DNA from: Geothrix sp.
Lineage (GTDB): Bacteria > Acidobacteriota > Holophagae > Holophagales > Holophagaceae
Length of the DNA: 64,000 nt
Direction: 5' to 3'
Assembly: GCA_019449415.1 (NCBI GenBank)
Contig: JAGRPP010000026.1
Location: forward strand, 62,001-126,000
The position numbers were made by a program, and so were the translations under genes. Within the stretch, counting starts at the first letter, position 1, and the number at the start of each line of letters is the position of its first letter. Below the pieces are notes generated by a model. That model did not search any database and was not told the origin of the DNA. It saw nothing but the letters and a program-made list of their open reading frames with translations. Shown piece by piece: positions 51,298 to 60,510 of the stretch.

Positions 51298-52302
51298 ATG
51301 GCGAAGCTGACCGGCATGCAGAAGGCCGCCGTGCTCATGGTTTCCCTGGGCGACGAGACCGCCGCGAGCATCTTCAAATACCTCGAAGAGGATGAAATCC
51401 AGACGATCTCCCGCGAGATCGCCATCACCAAGCATGTGCAGCCCGAAGTCGCGGAAGAGGTCATGGAGGAGTTCCACACCATGACCCAGGCCCGCAGCTA
51501 CATCAGCCAGGGCGGCATCGAGTACGCCAAGAAGCTGCTCATCAAGTCCGTGGGCCCCGAAGTGGCCCGCAAGATCATCGACCGCCTCGTGAAGGCCCTG
51601 GAATCCAGCGCGGGCTTCACCAGCCTGGAGCGCGCCAATCCCCAGCAGCTGTCGAAATTCATCCAGAACGAGCACCCGCAGACCATCGCCCTCATCCTGG
51701 CCCACCTGAACGCCTCGCAGGCCGCAGAGCTCATCTCCAGCCTGCCCGAAGCCCTGCGCAGCGATGTGGCCATGCGCATGGCCAGCCTCCAGGAGATCAG
51801 TCCCGAGGTGGTGCGCCGCATCAGCCTCATCCTCGAGCAGAAGCTGGAGGCCCTGGGTTCCTTCGCGACGGAAGCCTACGGCGGCGTCCGGGCCGTGGCG
51901 GAGCTCTTCAACCGCATGGACCGCAACACCGGCCGCGCCGTGCTGGAGAAGATCGAGACCGAAAACCCCCAGCTGGCCGCCAGCATCCGCGACCTCATGT
52001 TCGTCTTCGACGACATCCTGCTCATCGACGACAACGGCATCACCGAGATCCTCAAGCGCGCGGACAAGAAGACCCTCACCATCGCCCTCAAGGGCACCAG
52101 CGAGGAGCTGCAGAACCAGTTCTTCCGCAACATGTCCAGCCGCGCCGTAGAGCTCATGAAGGAAGAGATGGAGTTCATGGGCCCCGTGAAGCTGAAGGAT
52201 GTGGAGAAGTCCCAGCACGAAGTGGTGGAAATCGTCCGCCAGCTGGAAGAGGAAGGCGTCATCAGCATCGGCGGTGGCGGGGGCGAGGACTATGTCACAT
52301 AA
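51298..52302 (+). CDS. fliG: flagellar motor switch protein FliG
   Basis: 334 residues. C-ring torque protein. N-terminal MQKAAVLMVSLGDETAASIFKYL binds FliF, the middle NEHPQTIALILAHL (the EHPQ motif) binds FliM, and the C-terminal charged helix domain MFVFDDILLIDD...KADKK-LTIALKG contains the torque residues. Three bases after fliF; its last 11 bases overlap the next gene. Confidence 0.97.
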   Translation: MAKLTGMQKAAVLMVSLGDETAASIFKYLEEDEIQTISREIAITKHVQPEVAEEVMEEFHTMTQARSYISQGGIEYAKKLLIKSVGPEVARKIIDRLVKALESSAGFTSLERANPQQLSKFIQNEHPQTIALILAHLNASQAAELISSLPEALRSDVAMRMASLQEISPEVVRRISLILEQKLEALGSFATEAYGGVRAVAELFNRMDRNTGRAVLEKIETENPQLAASIRDLMFVFDDILLIDDNGITEILKRADKKTLTIALKGTSEELQNQFFRNMSSRAVELMKEEMEFMGPVKLKDVEKSQHEVVEIVRQLEEEGVISIGGGGGEDYVT

Positions 52303-53023
52303 GGGCTTCATCCGGTCTGAAGACATCCAGGGCACCCACCTGGAGGCCTTCCCCTACTTCCCCGTGGACGCGACGCTCAGCCATGGCGGACTCGACGAGG
52401 GCGGAAGCTCCGTGGCCTCAGACCTGGGCGATGAAGCTGCCTCCCAGGTGCCCGTGGAGCAGCGCCTCGTGGACCGCCTCCAGGAAGCCGAGCGCCAGGC
52501 CCAGGACATCGCCCGCCGGGCCTACGAGGAGGGCTTCGCCTCGGGCGAGGCCGAGGGCCGCACCTTCGGTGAGAGCCAATACAAGGGCTACATCCAGCGC
52601 CTGGTGGAACATCTGGATGAGCTGTCCCAGGTGACCCTCGCCCTCCGCGAGGCCCTGAACGAGGAGATGGTGGCCCTGGCCCTGGCCGTGGGCGAGCACC
52701 TGGCCGTCCAGCAGATCGACCGCTCCCCCGGTGCGGTGAAGGCCCTGATGGAAGGCGTGCTGGAGGAGCTTCCCTTTCCGCTGCCCCATGGCCGCCGGGA
52801 GGGAGAAGCGCCTCTGATGGTCTTCCTCAACCCCCAGGATCTCAACCAGGTGGGCGACCAGTTCGTCGGGCACGGCGGCCTGAATCTGACGGCCGACGCC
52901 AGCCTGTCGCGCGGCAGCCTGCGGGCCGAGACGCCCCTGGGCGTCCTCAACGGCAGCCTGGAGGGACGCCGCGAGCGCCTCCTGCAGCTCATCGCCCGCA
53001 TGCGCGAGGACCAGGCCCCATGA
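52292..53023 (+). CDS. fliH: flagellar export ATPase regulator FliH
   Basis: 243 residues. Dimeric stator/negative regulator of FliI. Variable, acidic N-terminus, then a coiled coil (AERQAQDIARRAYEEGFASGEAEG) and a V-ATPase-E-like C-terminal domain (GEHLAVQQIDRSPGAVKALMEGVLEEL, FLNPQDLNQV, SLRAETPLGVLNGSLEGRRERL). The start at 52292 (MSHKGF) overlaps fliG. Assignment rests mainly on position between fliG and fliI plus the C-terminal pattern. Confidence 0.85.
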   Translation: MSHKGFIRSEDIQGTHLEAFPYFPVDATLSHGGLDEGGSSVASDLGDEAASQVPVEQRLVDRLQEAERQAQDIARRAYEEGFASGEAEGRTFGESQYKGYIQRLVEHLDELSQVTLALREALNEEMVALALAVGEHLAVQQIDRSPGAVKALMEGVLEELPFPLPHGRREGEAPLMVFLNPQDLNQVGDQFVGHGGLNLTADASLSRGSLRAETPLGVLNGSLEGRRERLLQLIARMREDQAP

Positions 53024-54384
53024 GCCCCGCCCTCCTGGATCCCGTGGCCCTCGCGGCCCGCATGCGGGGGCTCCCGAAGGCCGACTGGATGGGCCGGGTC
53101 ACGAAGGTGGTGGGCCTGGTGGTCGAATCCACGGGCCCCGAGTGTTCCGTGGGCGAGCAGATGCTCATTCACGGCCTGGATCAGGCCGGGCGCCCGCGGC
53201 TCATCCACGCAGAAGTCGTGGGGTTCTCCGGCCAGCGCGTGCTGCTCATGCCCATCGAAGAGACCGAAGGCATCCGTCCAGGCCTTTGGGTGGAAGGCAC
53301 CGGCCACCAGTCGGAGCTGCCCTTGTCCGAGGATCTGCTGGGACGCGTGATCGATCCCCTGGGCCGGCCCCTGGACGGGGGACCCCCCATCGAAGCCTTG
53401 GCCCATCTGCCCCTCCAGGGCCCGCCGCCCAATCCCATGCGCCGCAAGCGGATCGATCAGGTCCTGTCCACGGGCGTACGGGCCATCGACGGCCTGCTCA
53501 CCCTTGGCAAGGGCCAGCGGGTGGGCATCTTCTCGGGATCGGGCGTGGGCAAGTCCACCCTGCTCGGCATGGTGGCGCGCAACACCTCGGCTGAGGTGAA
53601 TGTGATCACGCTGGTGGGCGAGCGGGGCCGCGAGCTGCGCGAGTTCATCGAGAACGATCTGGGCGAGGAGGGCCTCCGCCGCAGCGTGGTGGTGGTCTCC
53701 ACCAGCGACCAGACGCCCCTGCTCCGCCTCCGCTGCGCCATGGCCGGCACCACCGTGGCCGAGTACTTCATGCGCCAGGGCAAGGATGTGCTGCTGATGA
53801 TGGACAGCGTCACCCGCTTCGCCATGGCCCAGCGCGAGGTCGGCCTCAGCGCCGGGGAACCGCCCAGCTCCCGGGGCTACACGCCCTCGGTCTTCGCCCT
53901 CCTGCCGCGTCTCATGGAGCGGGCCGGCACCTTCGAGGGCATGGGCTCCATCACCGGCATCTACACGGTGCTGGTGGAGGGCGACGACATGAACGAGCCC
54001 ATCAGCGATGCCGTGCGCGGCATCCTGGATGGCCATGTGGTCCTTTCGCGCAAGCTCGGCTCGAAGAACCACTTCCCCGCCATCGATGTGCTCGCCAGCC
54101 TCTCCCGCCTCTTCAGCGCCCTGGCGCCCCCGGAACAGAAGCAGCTGGCCAGCAAGCTGCGCGACCTCATGGCCACCTACCAGGACGCCGAGGATCTCAT
54201 CCAGATCGGCGCCTACACCAAGGGTTCCAGCTCCGCCATCGACCAGGCCATCCAGTTCCAGCCCGCCATCCAGGCCTTCCTCCGTCAGGCCACCGCCGAA
54301 GCCTCCGATCACCACCAGGCCATGCTCGCCATGGGCCAGATCTTCGGCATTGACCTCGCGCCGTTCCTGAAGGGACGCGCCTGA
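53020..54384 (+). CDS. fliI: flagellar export ATPase FliI
   Basis: 454 residues. F1-ATPase-beta-like enzyme. Walker A GSGVGKSTLLG (near residue 170), Walker B region VLLMMDSVTRFAMAQREVG, and the FliI-specific GEPPSSRGYTPSVFALLPRLMERAG. Overlaps fliH by four bases (ATGA). Together with FliH and FliJ it feeds substrates to FlhA. Confidence 0.97.
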   Translation: MSPALLDPVALAARMRGLPKADWMGRVTKVVGLVVESTGPECSVGEQMLIHGLDQAGRPRLIHAEVVGFSGQRVLLMPIEETEGIRPGLWVEGTGHQSELPLSEDLLGRVIDPLGRPLDGGPPIEALAHLPLQGPPPNPMRRKRIDQVLSTGVRAIDGLLTLGKGQRVGIFSGSGVGKSTLLGMVARNTSAEVNVITLVGERGRELREFIENDLGEEGLRRSVVVVSTSDQTPLLRLRCAMAGTTVAEYFMRQGKDVLLMMDSVTRFAMAQREVGLSAGEPPSSRGYTPSVFALLPRLMERAGTFEGMGSITGIYTVLVEGDDMNEPISDAVRGILDGHVVLSRKLGSKNHFPAIDVLASLSRLFSALAPPEQKQLASKLRDLMATYQDAEDLIQIGAYTKGSSSAIDQAIQFQPAIQAFLRQATAEASDHHQAMLAMGQIFGIDLAPFLKGRA

Positions 54385-54833
54385 TGGCCGCCCGGTTCCA
54401 CTTCCGCCTCGAGCCGCTGCGCAAGCTGCGTGAGGCCCTGGAGCGCGAGGCCGAACGCGGCCTGGCCCGGACCCTCCAGGGCGAGCGCGAGGTGCGCGAG
54501 CACCTCGAGGACCTGGCCCGGCAGCACCGCGCCATCTTCGAATCCCGCCGCACCGCCTCGGGTCAGGCCCTCGACCTGGATCTGTGGCGGGCGGGGGAGC
54601 GCTTCCTGGTCGTGCTGGAGCGCCGCCAGCTCGAAGGCTACGAGCGCCTTCGCGAGGCCGTGGCCCAGGTGGCCTCCGCCCGGGCCGCCCTGGTGCTGGC
54701 CCACCGGAATCACCTCATGCTGGTGCGCCTCAAGGAGCGCCGAGCCCTCCTGCATGCCCGGGAACAGCAGCTCCGCGAGATCCTCGACATGGACGAGCTG
54801 GCCGTCCTCCGCCACCACCGCCAGAGCGCCTAG
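54384..54833 (+). CDS. fliJ: flagellar export chaperone FliJ
   Basis: 149 residues, almost all charged coiled coil (FRLEPLRKLREALEREAERGLARTL..., LVRLKERRALLHAREQQLREI), like FliJ's antiparallel helical hairpin that works as the rotor-like stalk of the FliI ring. Identification relies on size, composition and its position one base after fliI. No other gene in the operon can be FliJ. Confidence 0.85.
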   Translation: MAARFHFRLEPLRKLREALEREAERGLARTLQGEREVREHLEDLARQHRAIFESRRTASGQALDLDLWRAGERFLVVLERRQLEGYERLREAVAQVASARAALVLAHRNHLMLVRLKERRALLHAREQQLREILDMDELAVLRHHRQSA

Positions 54834-54849
54834 ACCCCAGGAGTCCCCC

Positions 54850-55395
54850 ATGAACGCCCGCTACCTTCTCTGGATCTCGGCGCCCGTCGTCTTGTCCGCG
54901 GGCGTGATCTGGCTGTCCGCCCAGGAACCCAAGGGCGACCCGAAAGGGGCCGCCGCCGAGGGGGTGAAGGTGGCCGAGTTGGCCTCCCAGCTCCAGGCCC
55001 GGGAGAAATCCATCGCCCAGAAGGAGGCCGACCTGCGCCAGCTGGAACAGCGGCTCAACACCCTGCAGGCCACCCTCGACAAGGACCGCGGCGACCTCGC
55101 CACCCGGGAGAAGGCCGTCCAAGAGGCCCTGGCGAAGCTGGAACAGCTTAAGGTGCGCCCGGTCATCGATACCCAGATCATCCGCACCTACGAGGCCATG
55201 GAACCCGCCGCCGGAGCCCAGGCCATGAAGGAGTTGGCCGGCCAGAACATGGATGTGGCCGTGGCCCTCCTCGCGGGCATGACCCCCAAGAAGGCCGCCA
55301 AGCTCATGGACCAGCTGGCTCCCCTGGATGCGAAGCTGGCGGGCCGCCTGTCCGAGCGGGTGGGTCTGAGCAAGCCGAAGGATCCTGCCGCCTGA
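54850..55395 (+). CDS. MotE-like periplasmic protein (flagellar motor assembly, putative)
   Basis: 181 residues. Signal-anchor or signal peptide (LLWISAPVVLSAGVIWLSA), a coiled coil from about residue 40 to 100 (ASQLQAREKSIAQKEADLRQLEQRL), and a C-terminal domain (IDTQIIRTYEAMEPAAGAQAMKEL..VAVALLAGMTPKKAAKLMDQL) matching the MgtE-N-like domain of MotE, the chaperone of stator component MotC. Sits between fliJ and fliK, a usual spot. The motE symbol is not claimed because specific residues cannot be checked. Confidence 0.7.
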   Translation: MNARYLLWISAPVVLSAGVIWLSAQEPKGDPKGAAAEGVKVAELASQLQAREKSIAQKEADLRQLEQRLNTLQATLDKDRGDLATREKAVQEALAKLEQLKVRPVIDTQIIRTYEAMEPAAGAQAMKELAGQNMDVAVALLAGMTPKKAAKLMDQLAPLDAKLAGRLSERVGLSKPKDPAA

Positions 55396-55572
55396 GACGG
55401 TCGGCGGCTCGAGCGGGTCCGCCCGCGGGAGCCGCGGGGGTCCGGGGGGACATCGCGAGCGAAGCGAGCAGGCGGCCCCCCCCCCGGAGAACATTAGTGA
55501 TTTTCTGCCCAATGGCCCCGGCACGGTCCTGGCGCTGGAAACCTACCCGGAAGGTCCGGGCGCGGAGTTTCC
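55396..55572. other. 177-bp gap with two stem-loops and a promoter candidate upstream of fliK
   Basis: Two strong GC hairpins: CGGCTC (55405-55410) with GAGCCG (55429-55434), enclosing GCGGG/CCCGC; and TCCGGGGGG (55441-55449) with CCCCCCGGA (55480-55488). The loop of the second contains GCGAGCGAAGCGAGC. A sigma-54-like site follows at 55519. The region separates the export genes from fliK/flgD/flgE. Confidence 0.55.
55519..55534 (+). promoter_or_regulatory. sigma-54-like promoter upstream of fliK
   Basis: CGGCACGGTCCTGGCG: GG (55520-55521) and GC (55532-55533) are ten bases apart. The -24 half matches the sites before flgB and flhA; the -12 half is TGGC. Expected start near 55545, about 28 bp before fliK. 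Confidence 0.4.
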
Positions 55573-57282
55573 ATGCTTCCAGCCGGTGCGACAGCAGTCC
55601 TTGCAGTCCCCGAACGCCCCCTGGCGGAGCGCCCGGAAGCCAGGGAACCCGAGGCTTCCGACGGCCAGTTTGCCGGGCTGATGGCCCAATTCGTCCAGGC
55701 GCCCTCCCAGAGCCCGGCCCAAACCTCTGGCCAGGCTTCAGGCCAAGCTTCAGGCCAAGCTTCAGGCCAGGCGGATCGGGCGGAGGCCCCCGTGAACGAG
55801 AGCGGCCAGGCGCGACCTGAGCCTGCGGGGCCCGACGCGCCGCGCCGCGAGGCTGCGGCTCGAGCCCAGGACACCCAAGCCCAGGACACCCACCCCGAAG
55901 CTCCGACCACCCCCCCCACCAAGGTCCCGGCCGCAAGCGAGAAGGCCGAAGCCCCCCAGAACCCGGCTGCTCCCGCCGCGATGACGCCCACAGCCGCCAC
56001 TTCGGCCGCGATTCCCCCAGCGCCGGCCCCCGCAGCCGCGACGCCCCAACCAGCCCCCTCCGGGGCAACGACCGAGCCCGCCAAGGGCCCGGGGACTCCC
56101 GCTCAGGCCCTGACGACCTCCGCCCCGGCCGCCCTCCCGGGGGACCCCGCCCTTCCCGTGCCCGCCCCCTCGAAGGGTGAGGCAGCTCCGGAAGTCCCGC
56201 CCCCCGCCCCGGCCTCCGCCTCGACGACGCAGACACCCCGGGCCGTGGCTCCCGCCGGCTCCCCCATCGCCGCCAACATCCCCAACCCGCTTGACCCGGC
56301 CACGCCTGTCGCCCAGGCCGCCCTGCCGATCGCGGGCATTCAAGGCCCCTCCGTCCAGGACCCTGGCGCCAAGGGTGCCGAGACCCCGGCAGTCCTTGCC
56401 GTGATTCCGCCCCCAACGCCTCAGGCCCCAGTCCAATCGGCCATGCCCGATCTCAAGGAGGCCAACTCGGCCTCCAGGAAGACCACCAGCGCCCAACCCA
56501 CTGCCTCTCAGAAGGCGGTTGTTGAAACGGCGATCCCCCTCGTGGCGCCTGAACCCAGCGCCCCGCCCGTACCCGGACTGCGCACCGCGGACCTGCGCCA
56601 GGATCGGATCAAGGTTTCAGAAACCGCCAGCCCTGCCGTCTCCGAAGCTCCCACCGACCCTCGGGCCACCGCAGCTTCTCCAGCCGTTCAACCAGCGGAG
56701 CCCCCGCCTCTGAAACCGGAAGCGGGCCTTCTTCTCCCCGAAATGGTGTCGCCGCGGGCGGCGACGCATGCCGAGACCTCGGCCCTGACCGCCGCCGGAG
56801 CTTCGATCGCACCGTCGGGTCGGACCTCGGTGCCGGCCCCAGTCGCTCCGGCCCCGCCCCCCAGCGCCCCGCCGCCACCCCCCGCCAGCCCCATCACCCA
56901 GATCGACGGGAGCCTCCGCTGGATGCTCAAGGGTGGGGCCCAGGAGGCCCGCCTTCAGCTACACCCGGAGTCGCTGGGGCAAGTGACCATCCATCTCCGC
57001 GTCGAAGGCGGCGAGGTCCATGCCCGCCTATGGGTTACCGAGCCCGCCTCGGTCCAGGCCGTCCAGGAAGGTCGTCCCCACCTGGAGCAGTCCCTCCGGG
57101 ACCAGGGCCTGCAACTGGGCAGTTTCGATCTCCAGCAGGGCCATCGCCCCTTCCAGGAGGCGCCCCCGCCGCCGACCTTCCGGGACCGCTCCCCGCTCGC
57201 GGGGTTGGCAGCCCGGCAAGAAGCACCCGCAACCGCCGCCCCGTCCATCCTGAACCCGCACCATGTCGAGCTCTACGCCTGA
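55573..57282 (+). CDS. fliK: flagellar hook-length control protein FliK
   Basis: 569 residues. The first ~430 are Pro/Ala/Thr-rich and low in complexity, including a four-fold SGQA repeat from a 12-bp tandem duplication (55726-55773). The C-terminal ~120 residues hold the conserved FliK domain (RLQLHPESLGQVTIHLRVEGGEVHARLWVTEP, HLEQSLRDQGLQLGSFDL), which switches export specificity. Length and architecture fit FliK and its place just before flgD supports it. Confidence 0.88.
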   Translation: MLPAGATAVLAVPERPLAERPEAREPEASDGQFAGLMAQFVQAPSQSPAQTSGQASGQASGQASGQADRAEAPVNESGQARPEPAGPDAPRREAAARAQDTQAQDTHPEAPTTPPTKVPAASEKAEAPQNPAAPAAMTPTAATSAAIPPAPAPAAATPQPAPSGATTEPAKGPGTPAQALTTSAPAALPGDPALPVPAPSKGEAAPEVPPPAPASASTTQTPRAVAPAGSPIAANIPNPLDPATPVAQAALPIAGIQGPSVQDPGAKGAETPAVLAVIPPPTPQAPVQSAMPDLKEANSASRKTTSAQPTASQKAVVETAIPLVAPEPSAPPVPGLRTADLRQDRIKVSETASPAVSEAPTDPRATAASPAVQPAEPPPLKPEAGLLLPEMVSPRAATHAETSALTAAGASIAPSGRTSVPAPVAPAPPPSAPPPPPASPITQIDGSLRWMLKGGAQEARLQLHPESLGQVTIHLRVEGGEVHARLWVTEPASVQAVQEGRPHLEQSLRDQGLQLGSFDLQQGHRPFQEAPPPPTFRDRSPLAGLAARQEAPATAAPSILNPHHVELYA

Positions 57283-57283
57283 T

Positions 57284-57299
57284 CGGCACGCTTCCTGTT
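57284..57299 (+). promoter_or_regulatory. weak sigma-54-like site upstream of flgD
   Basis: CGGCACGCTTCCTGTT: GGCACG at -24 and TGT at -12, with GG and GT ten bases apart; the invariant -12 GC is GT. It begins right after the fliK stop. The weakest of the four sites. Confidence 0.25.
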
Positions 57300-57320
57300 C
57301 TCACCCCCCTGGAGGTCCCT

Positions 57321-57983
57321 ATGGAAACCGGCATGATCAGCGCGACCACCGCCGCCACCACCACGACCAATAAGACGGCTACGGCCAAGAACGCCCTGGA
57401 CAAGGACGGATTCCTCAAGCTGCTGGTCGCCCAGCTGAAGAACCAGGACCCCACGGGGGCCGGCCAGGATCCCAACCAGATGGTCCAGCAGCTCACCAGC
57501 TTCTCGAGCCTGGAGCAGAGCCAGCAGACCAACACCCTGCTGACGGGCCTCCAGACCCAGACGGCGGGCCTCTTCCAGGCCCAGACCGCCGGCCTGGTGG
57601 GCAAGAATGTGAAGGTGGACGGCTCCGGCTTCAACCTGAAGTCCGGCCAGGCCGCCATGAACCTGGAACTTGCCTCCACGGCCAATGTGACCGTGACCGT
57701 GCGTGACGCCACCGGCAATGTGGTGGCCACCCTGCCCCAGGGCCACCTCAACCGGGGTGCCTCGACCCTCACCTGGGACGGCAAGGATGCCTCGGGCACG
57801 CCGCTGCCGGACGGCGCCTACAAGGTGGAAGTCTCGGCCACCGGCGACGATGGCAAAGCCGTGAGCTTCCGCACCAGCCTGACCCTGAAGGTGGACGCCG
57901 TGACCTTCAAGGACAACGGCATCTACCTGGCTTCGGGAGGCAACATCTTCTCCCTCGCCGATGTCCTCGAAATCACCGCCTGA
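57321..57983 (+). CDS. flgD: flagellar hook assembly scaffold FlgD
   Basis: 220 residues. Hook-cap protein. Signatures: LDKDGFLKLLVAQLKNQDP (Met/Leu-rich start), MVQQLTSFSSLEQ, and the Ig/tudor domain with LTWDGKDASGTPLPDGAYKVEVSATG. Start ATG 57321 has GGAGG six bases upstream. Ends at 57983, followed by flgE. Confidence 0.95.
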   Translation: METGMISATTAATTTTNKTATAKNALDKDGFLKLLVAQLKNQDPTGAGQDPNQMVQQLTSFSSLEQSQQTNTLLTGLQTQTAGLFQAQTAGLVGKNVKVDGSGFNLKSGQAAMNLELASTANVTVTVRDATGNVVATLPQGHLNRGASTLTWDGKDASGTPLPDGAYKVEVSATGDDGKAVSFRTSLTLKVDAVTFKDNGIYLASGGNIFSLADVLEITA

Positions 57984-58011
57984 ACCCGACCCCAGACCCC
58001 AGGAGAACCCC

Positions 58012-59310
58012 ATGAGCCTCTACTCCGCCTTCTACTCCGGCCTTTCGGGCCTGTCCACCAACGCCAGCGCCCTGAATGTGATCGGCAACAACCTGTCGAA
58101 CATCAACACGGTCGGGTTCAAGGGCTCCAGCACGACCTTCCGCGACATCTTCAGCACGAGCCTGGGCGGCGTGTCCACGCAGGGGAACGGCAACCCCATC
58201 CAGTTCGGCCTGGGCGTACAGACCAACAGCGTGAGCCAGGACTTCTCCCAGTCCTCCTTCCAGAGCACGGGCAACGCCCTTGACATGGCCATCCAGGGCA
58301 ACGGGTTCTTCACCCTCCAGACCTCCGATGGGCGCCAGGTCTTCAGCCGGGCCGGGAACTTCACCCGCAACAACGCCGGCTTCCTGGTGGCCAGCGACGG
58401 CGCCAATGTCATGGGCTGGAACCGGGACACGGCCACGGGCCTGGTGAACACCTCCGCCGCCCTCGCGCCCATCCGCATCGACGCCAGCACCACCGCCAGC
58501 GCCTTCGCCACCCAGAATGTGCGCCTGGGCATCAACCTGAACGCCTCCACCTTCGACCCGACCTCGACGGTCCCCCCCAGCGCTCCCGTGTCCTCGCTCA
58601 CGACCCCCATCCAGGTCTACGACAGCCAGGGCAACGCGCAGAACATCACCGTCACCTACACGAAGACAGGGCCCAACACCTGGGACTACGCGGCCTCCGT
58701 CTCCGCCCCGGCCACCATCGGTGGAGGCGCCTCGGGCACCCTCACCTTCAGCGCGGCCGGCACCCTGCTGACCATCAATGGCTCGGCCCCTACCGCCGGC
58801 AACAACCCCAAGCTGACCGCCATCAACTGGAACAACGGGACCGCCACCCAGGACATCACCTGGAACATCGTCAATCCCGACAACTCCGTCAACCTGACCC
58901 AGTATTCCGCCGCCAGCACCACCAGCAGCAGCTTCCAGGATGGCTATGCGGCCGGCACCTTGCGTGATCTGACGGTGGACCAGAACGGCATCATCAGCGG
59001 CACCTTCACCAACGGCCAGGTCATCTCCCTCGCCCAGGTGGCCCTCTCCAGCTTCAACAATGTGAACGGCCTGGTGCAGACCGGCAACAACCACTGGGGC
59101 CAGAGCCTCGCCTCGGGTTCCCCCACCGTCGGCCTGGCCAACCAGGGCGGCCGCGGCGGTGTGCTGGGCTCCAACCTCGAACTCTCCAATGTGGATGTGG
59201 CCGGCGAATTCACCAAGCTCATCCTCAGCCAGCGCGGCTACCAGGCCAATTCCCGCATCGTGACCACCACCGACGAACTGCTTCAGGAAACCCTGAACCT
59301 CAAGCGGTAA
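58012..59310 (+). CDS. flgE: flagellar hook protein FlgE
   Basis: 432 residues. N-terminal MSLYSAFYSGLSGLSTNASALNVIGNNLSNINTVGFK and C-terminal FTKLILSQRGYQANSRIVTTTDELLQETLNLKR are the axial-family ends; the middle (D1/D2) region includes NGFFTLQTSDGRQVFSRAGNF. Start at 58012 (MSLYSA), with GGAGAACCCC before it. Last gene of the flagellar operon. Confidence 0.96.
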   Translation: MSLYSAFYSGLSGLSTNASALNVIGNNLSNINTVGFKGSSTTFRDIFSTSLGGVSTQGNGNPIQFGLGVQTNSVSQDFSQSSFQSTGNALDMAIQGNGFFTLQTSDGRQVFSRAGNFTRNNAGFLVASDGANVMGWNRDTATGLVNTSAALAPIRIDASTTASAFATQNVRLGINLNASTFDPTSTVPPSAPVSSLTTPIQVYDSQGNAQNITVTYTKTGPNTWDYAASVSAPATIGGGASGTLTFSAAGTLLTINGSAPTAGNNPKLTAINWNNGTATQDITWNIVNPDNSVNLTQYSAASTTSSSFQDGYAAGTLRDLTVDQNGIISGTFTNGQVISLAQVALSSFNNVNGLVQTGNNHWGQSLASGSPTVGLANQGGRGGVLGSNLELSNVDVAGEFTKLILSQRGYQANSRIVTTTDELLQETLNLKR

Positions 59311-59327
59311 CAGGACTTCCCGTTCTT

Positions 59328-59351
59328 CGCGCGGCCCGCCCGGGCCGCGCG
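59328..59351 (+). terminator. GC-rich stem-loop after flgE
   Basis: CGCGCGGCCCG/CGGGCCGCGCG, an eleven-base inverted repeat with a two-base loop, without a T-tract. A strong hairpin at the end of the flgE operon; efficient intrinsic termination is not assured. Confidence 0.45.
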
Positions 59352-59403
59352 CTGCGTACAGCCATCCATAGGCGGGTAAACTGGGATCTTTGACCGAGGC
59401 CCC

Positions 59404-60510
59404 ATGTCCGATCAGGAACTCCAGCCCCTCGCCCCTCGCCGGAAGACCCGCCAGATCCTGGTGGGCAAGGTGCCGGTGGGCGGGGACGCCCCCATCAGCG
59501 TCCAGAGCATGACCAAGACGGACACCCGGGATGTGGAGGCCACCGTCAACCAGATCTACGGCTACGCCAACGCGGGCTGCGAGATCGTCCGCGTGAGCGT
59601 CCCCACCAAGAAGGCCGGCGAAGTCTTCCACGAAATCTGCAACCGCAGCCCCATTCCCGTGGTGGCGGACATCCACTTCGACTACCGGCTGGCGCTGGTG
59701 GCCGCGGACGGCGGCGCCGCCTGCCTGCGCATCAATCCCGGCAACATCGGCGGCCAGGACCGCGTCAAGGCCGTGGTGGACAAGGCCGGGTCGAAGGGGA
59801 TTCCGATCCGCATCGGCGTGAACGGCGGCAGCCTCGAGAAGGACCTGCTGGAGAAGTTCGGCACCGCCACCCCTGAGGCCATGGTGGAGAGCGCCCTGCG
59901 CCACATTGAGGTCCTCGAGCGCGAGGGCTTCTATGACATCAAGATCAGCCTCAAGGCCAGCGATGTGATCCGCACCGTGCAGGCCTACCGGCTGCTGGCG
60001 AAGCAGGTGGACTATCCCTTCCACCTGGGGATCACGGAAGCGGGCACGCCCTTCGGCGGCACCATTCGTTCGAGCGTCGGAATGGGCATCCTCTTGGCCG
60101 AGGGCTTGGGCGACACCATCCGCGTCTCCCTCACGGGCGACGGCGAGGACGAGTGCCGTGTGGGCCACGAAATGCTGCGGTCGCTCGCTTTGCGCTCTGG
60201 CGGCTTCCGCATGGTGAGCTGCCCCAGCTGCGGGCGGGTCCAGATCGACCTCAACCGCGTGGCCAACGAGATCGAGGAGGGCCTCAAGGCCATCAACCAC
60301 GAGAACATCACCTACGCCGTCATGGGCTGCGTGGTGAACGGGCCTGGCGAGGCCAAGGACGCGGATCTCGGCGTGGCCGGCGGCGCCGGCGAAGGCCTCA
60401 TCTACCGCAAGGGCGAGCTCATCCGGAAGGTGAAGGAGGAGGATCTGGTCCCCGCTTTCCTCGAGGAAGCCCGGAAGGTGAAGGCCGAGGCGGATGCGGC
60501 GAAGGCCTAG
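59404..60510 (+). CDS. ispG: 4-hydroxy-3-methylbut-2-en-1-yl diphosphate synthase
   Basis: 368 residues (GcpE). [4Fe-4S] enzyme of the MEP pathway for isoprenoids. TIM-barrel N-terminal portion (MTKTDTRDVEATVNQIYGYA, DIHFDYRLAL, INPGNIGG, IGVNGGSLEKDLLEK) and the cluster site CPSCGRVQIDLNRV plus MGCVVNGPGEA giving three cysteines. Bacterial short form. The start at 59404 is 53 bp past the stem-loop after flgE. Its last 17 bases overlap yidD. Confidence 0.97.
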   Translation: MSDQELQPLAPRRKTRQILVGKVPVGGDAPISVQSMTKTDTRDVEATVNQIYGYANAGCEIVRVSVPTKKAGEVFHEICNRSPIPVVADIHFDYRLALVAADGGAACLRINPGNIGGQDRVKAVVDKAGSKGIPIRIGVNGGSLEKDLLEKFGTATPEAMVESALRHIEVLEREGFYDIKISLKASDVIRTVQAYRLLAKQVDYPFHLGITEAGTPFGGTIRSSVGMGILLAEGLGDTIRVSLTGDGEDECRVGHEMLRSLALRSGGFRMVSCPSCGRVQIDLNRVANEIEEGLKAINHENITYAVMGCVVNGPGEAKDADLGVAGGAGEGLIYRKGELIRKVKEEDLVPAFLEEARKVKAEADAAKA

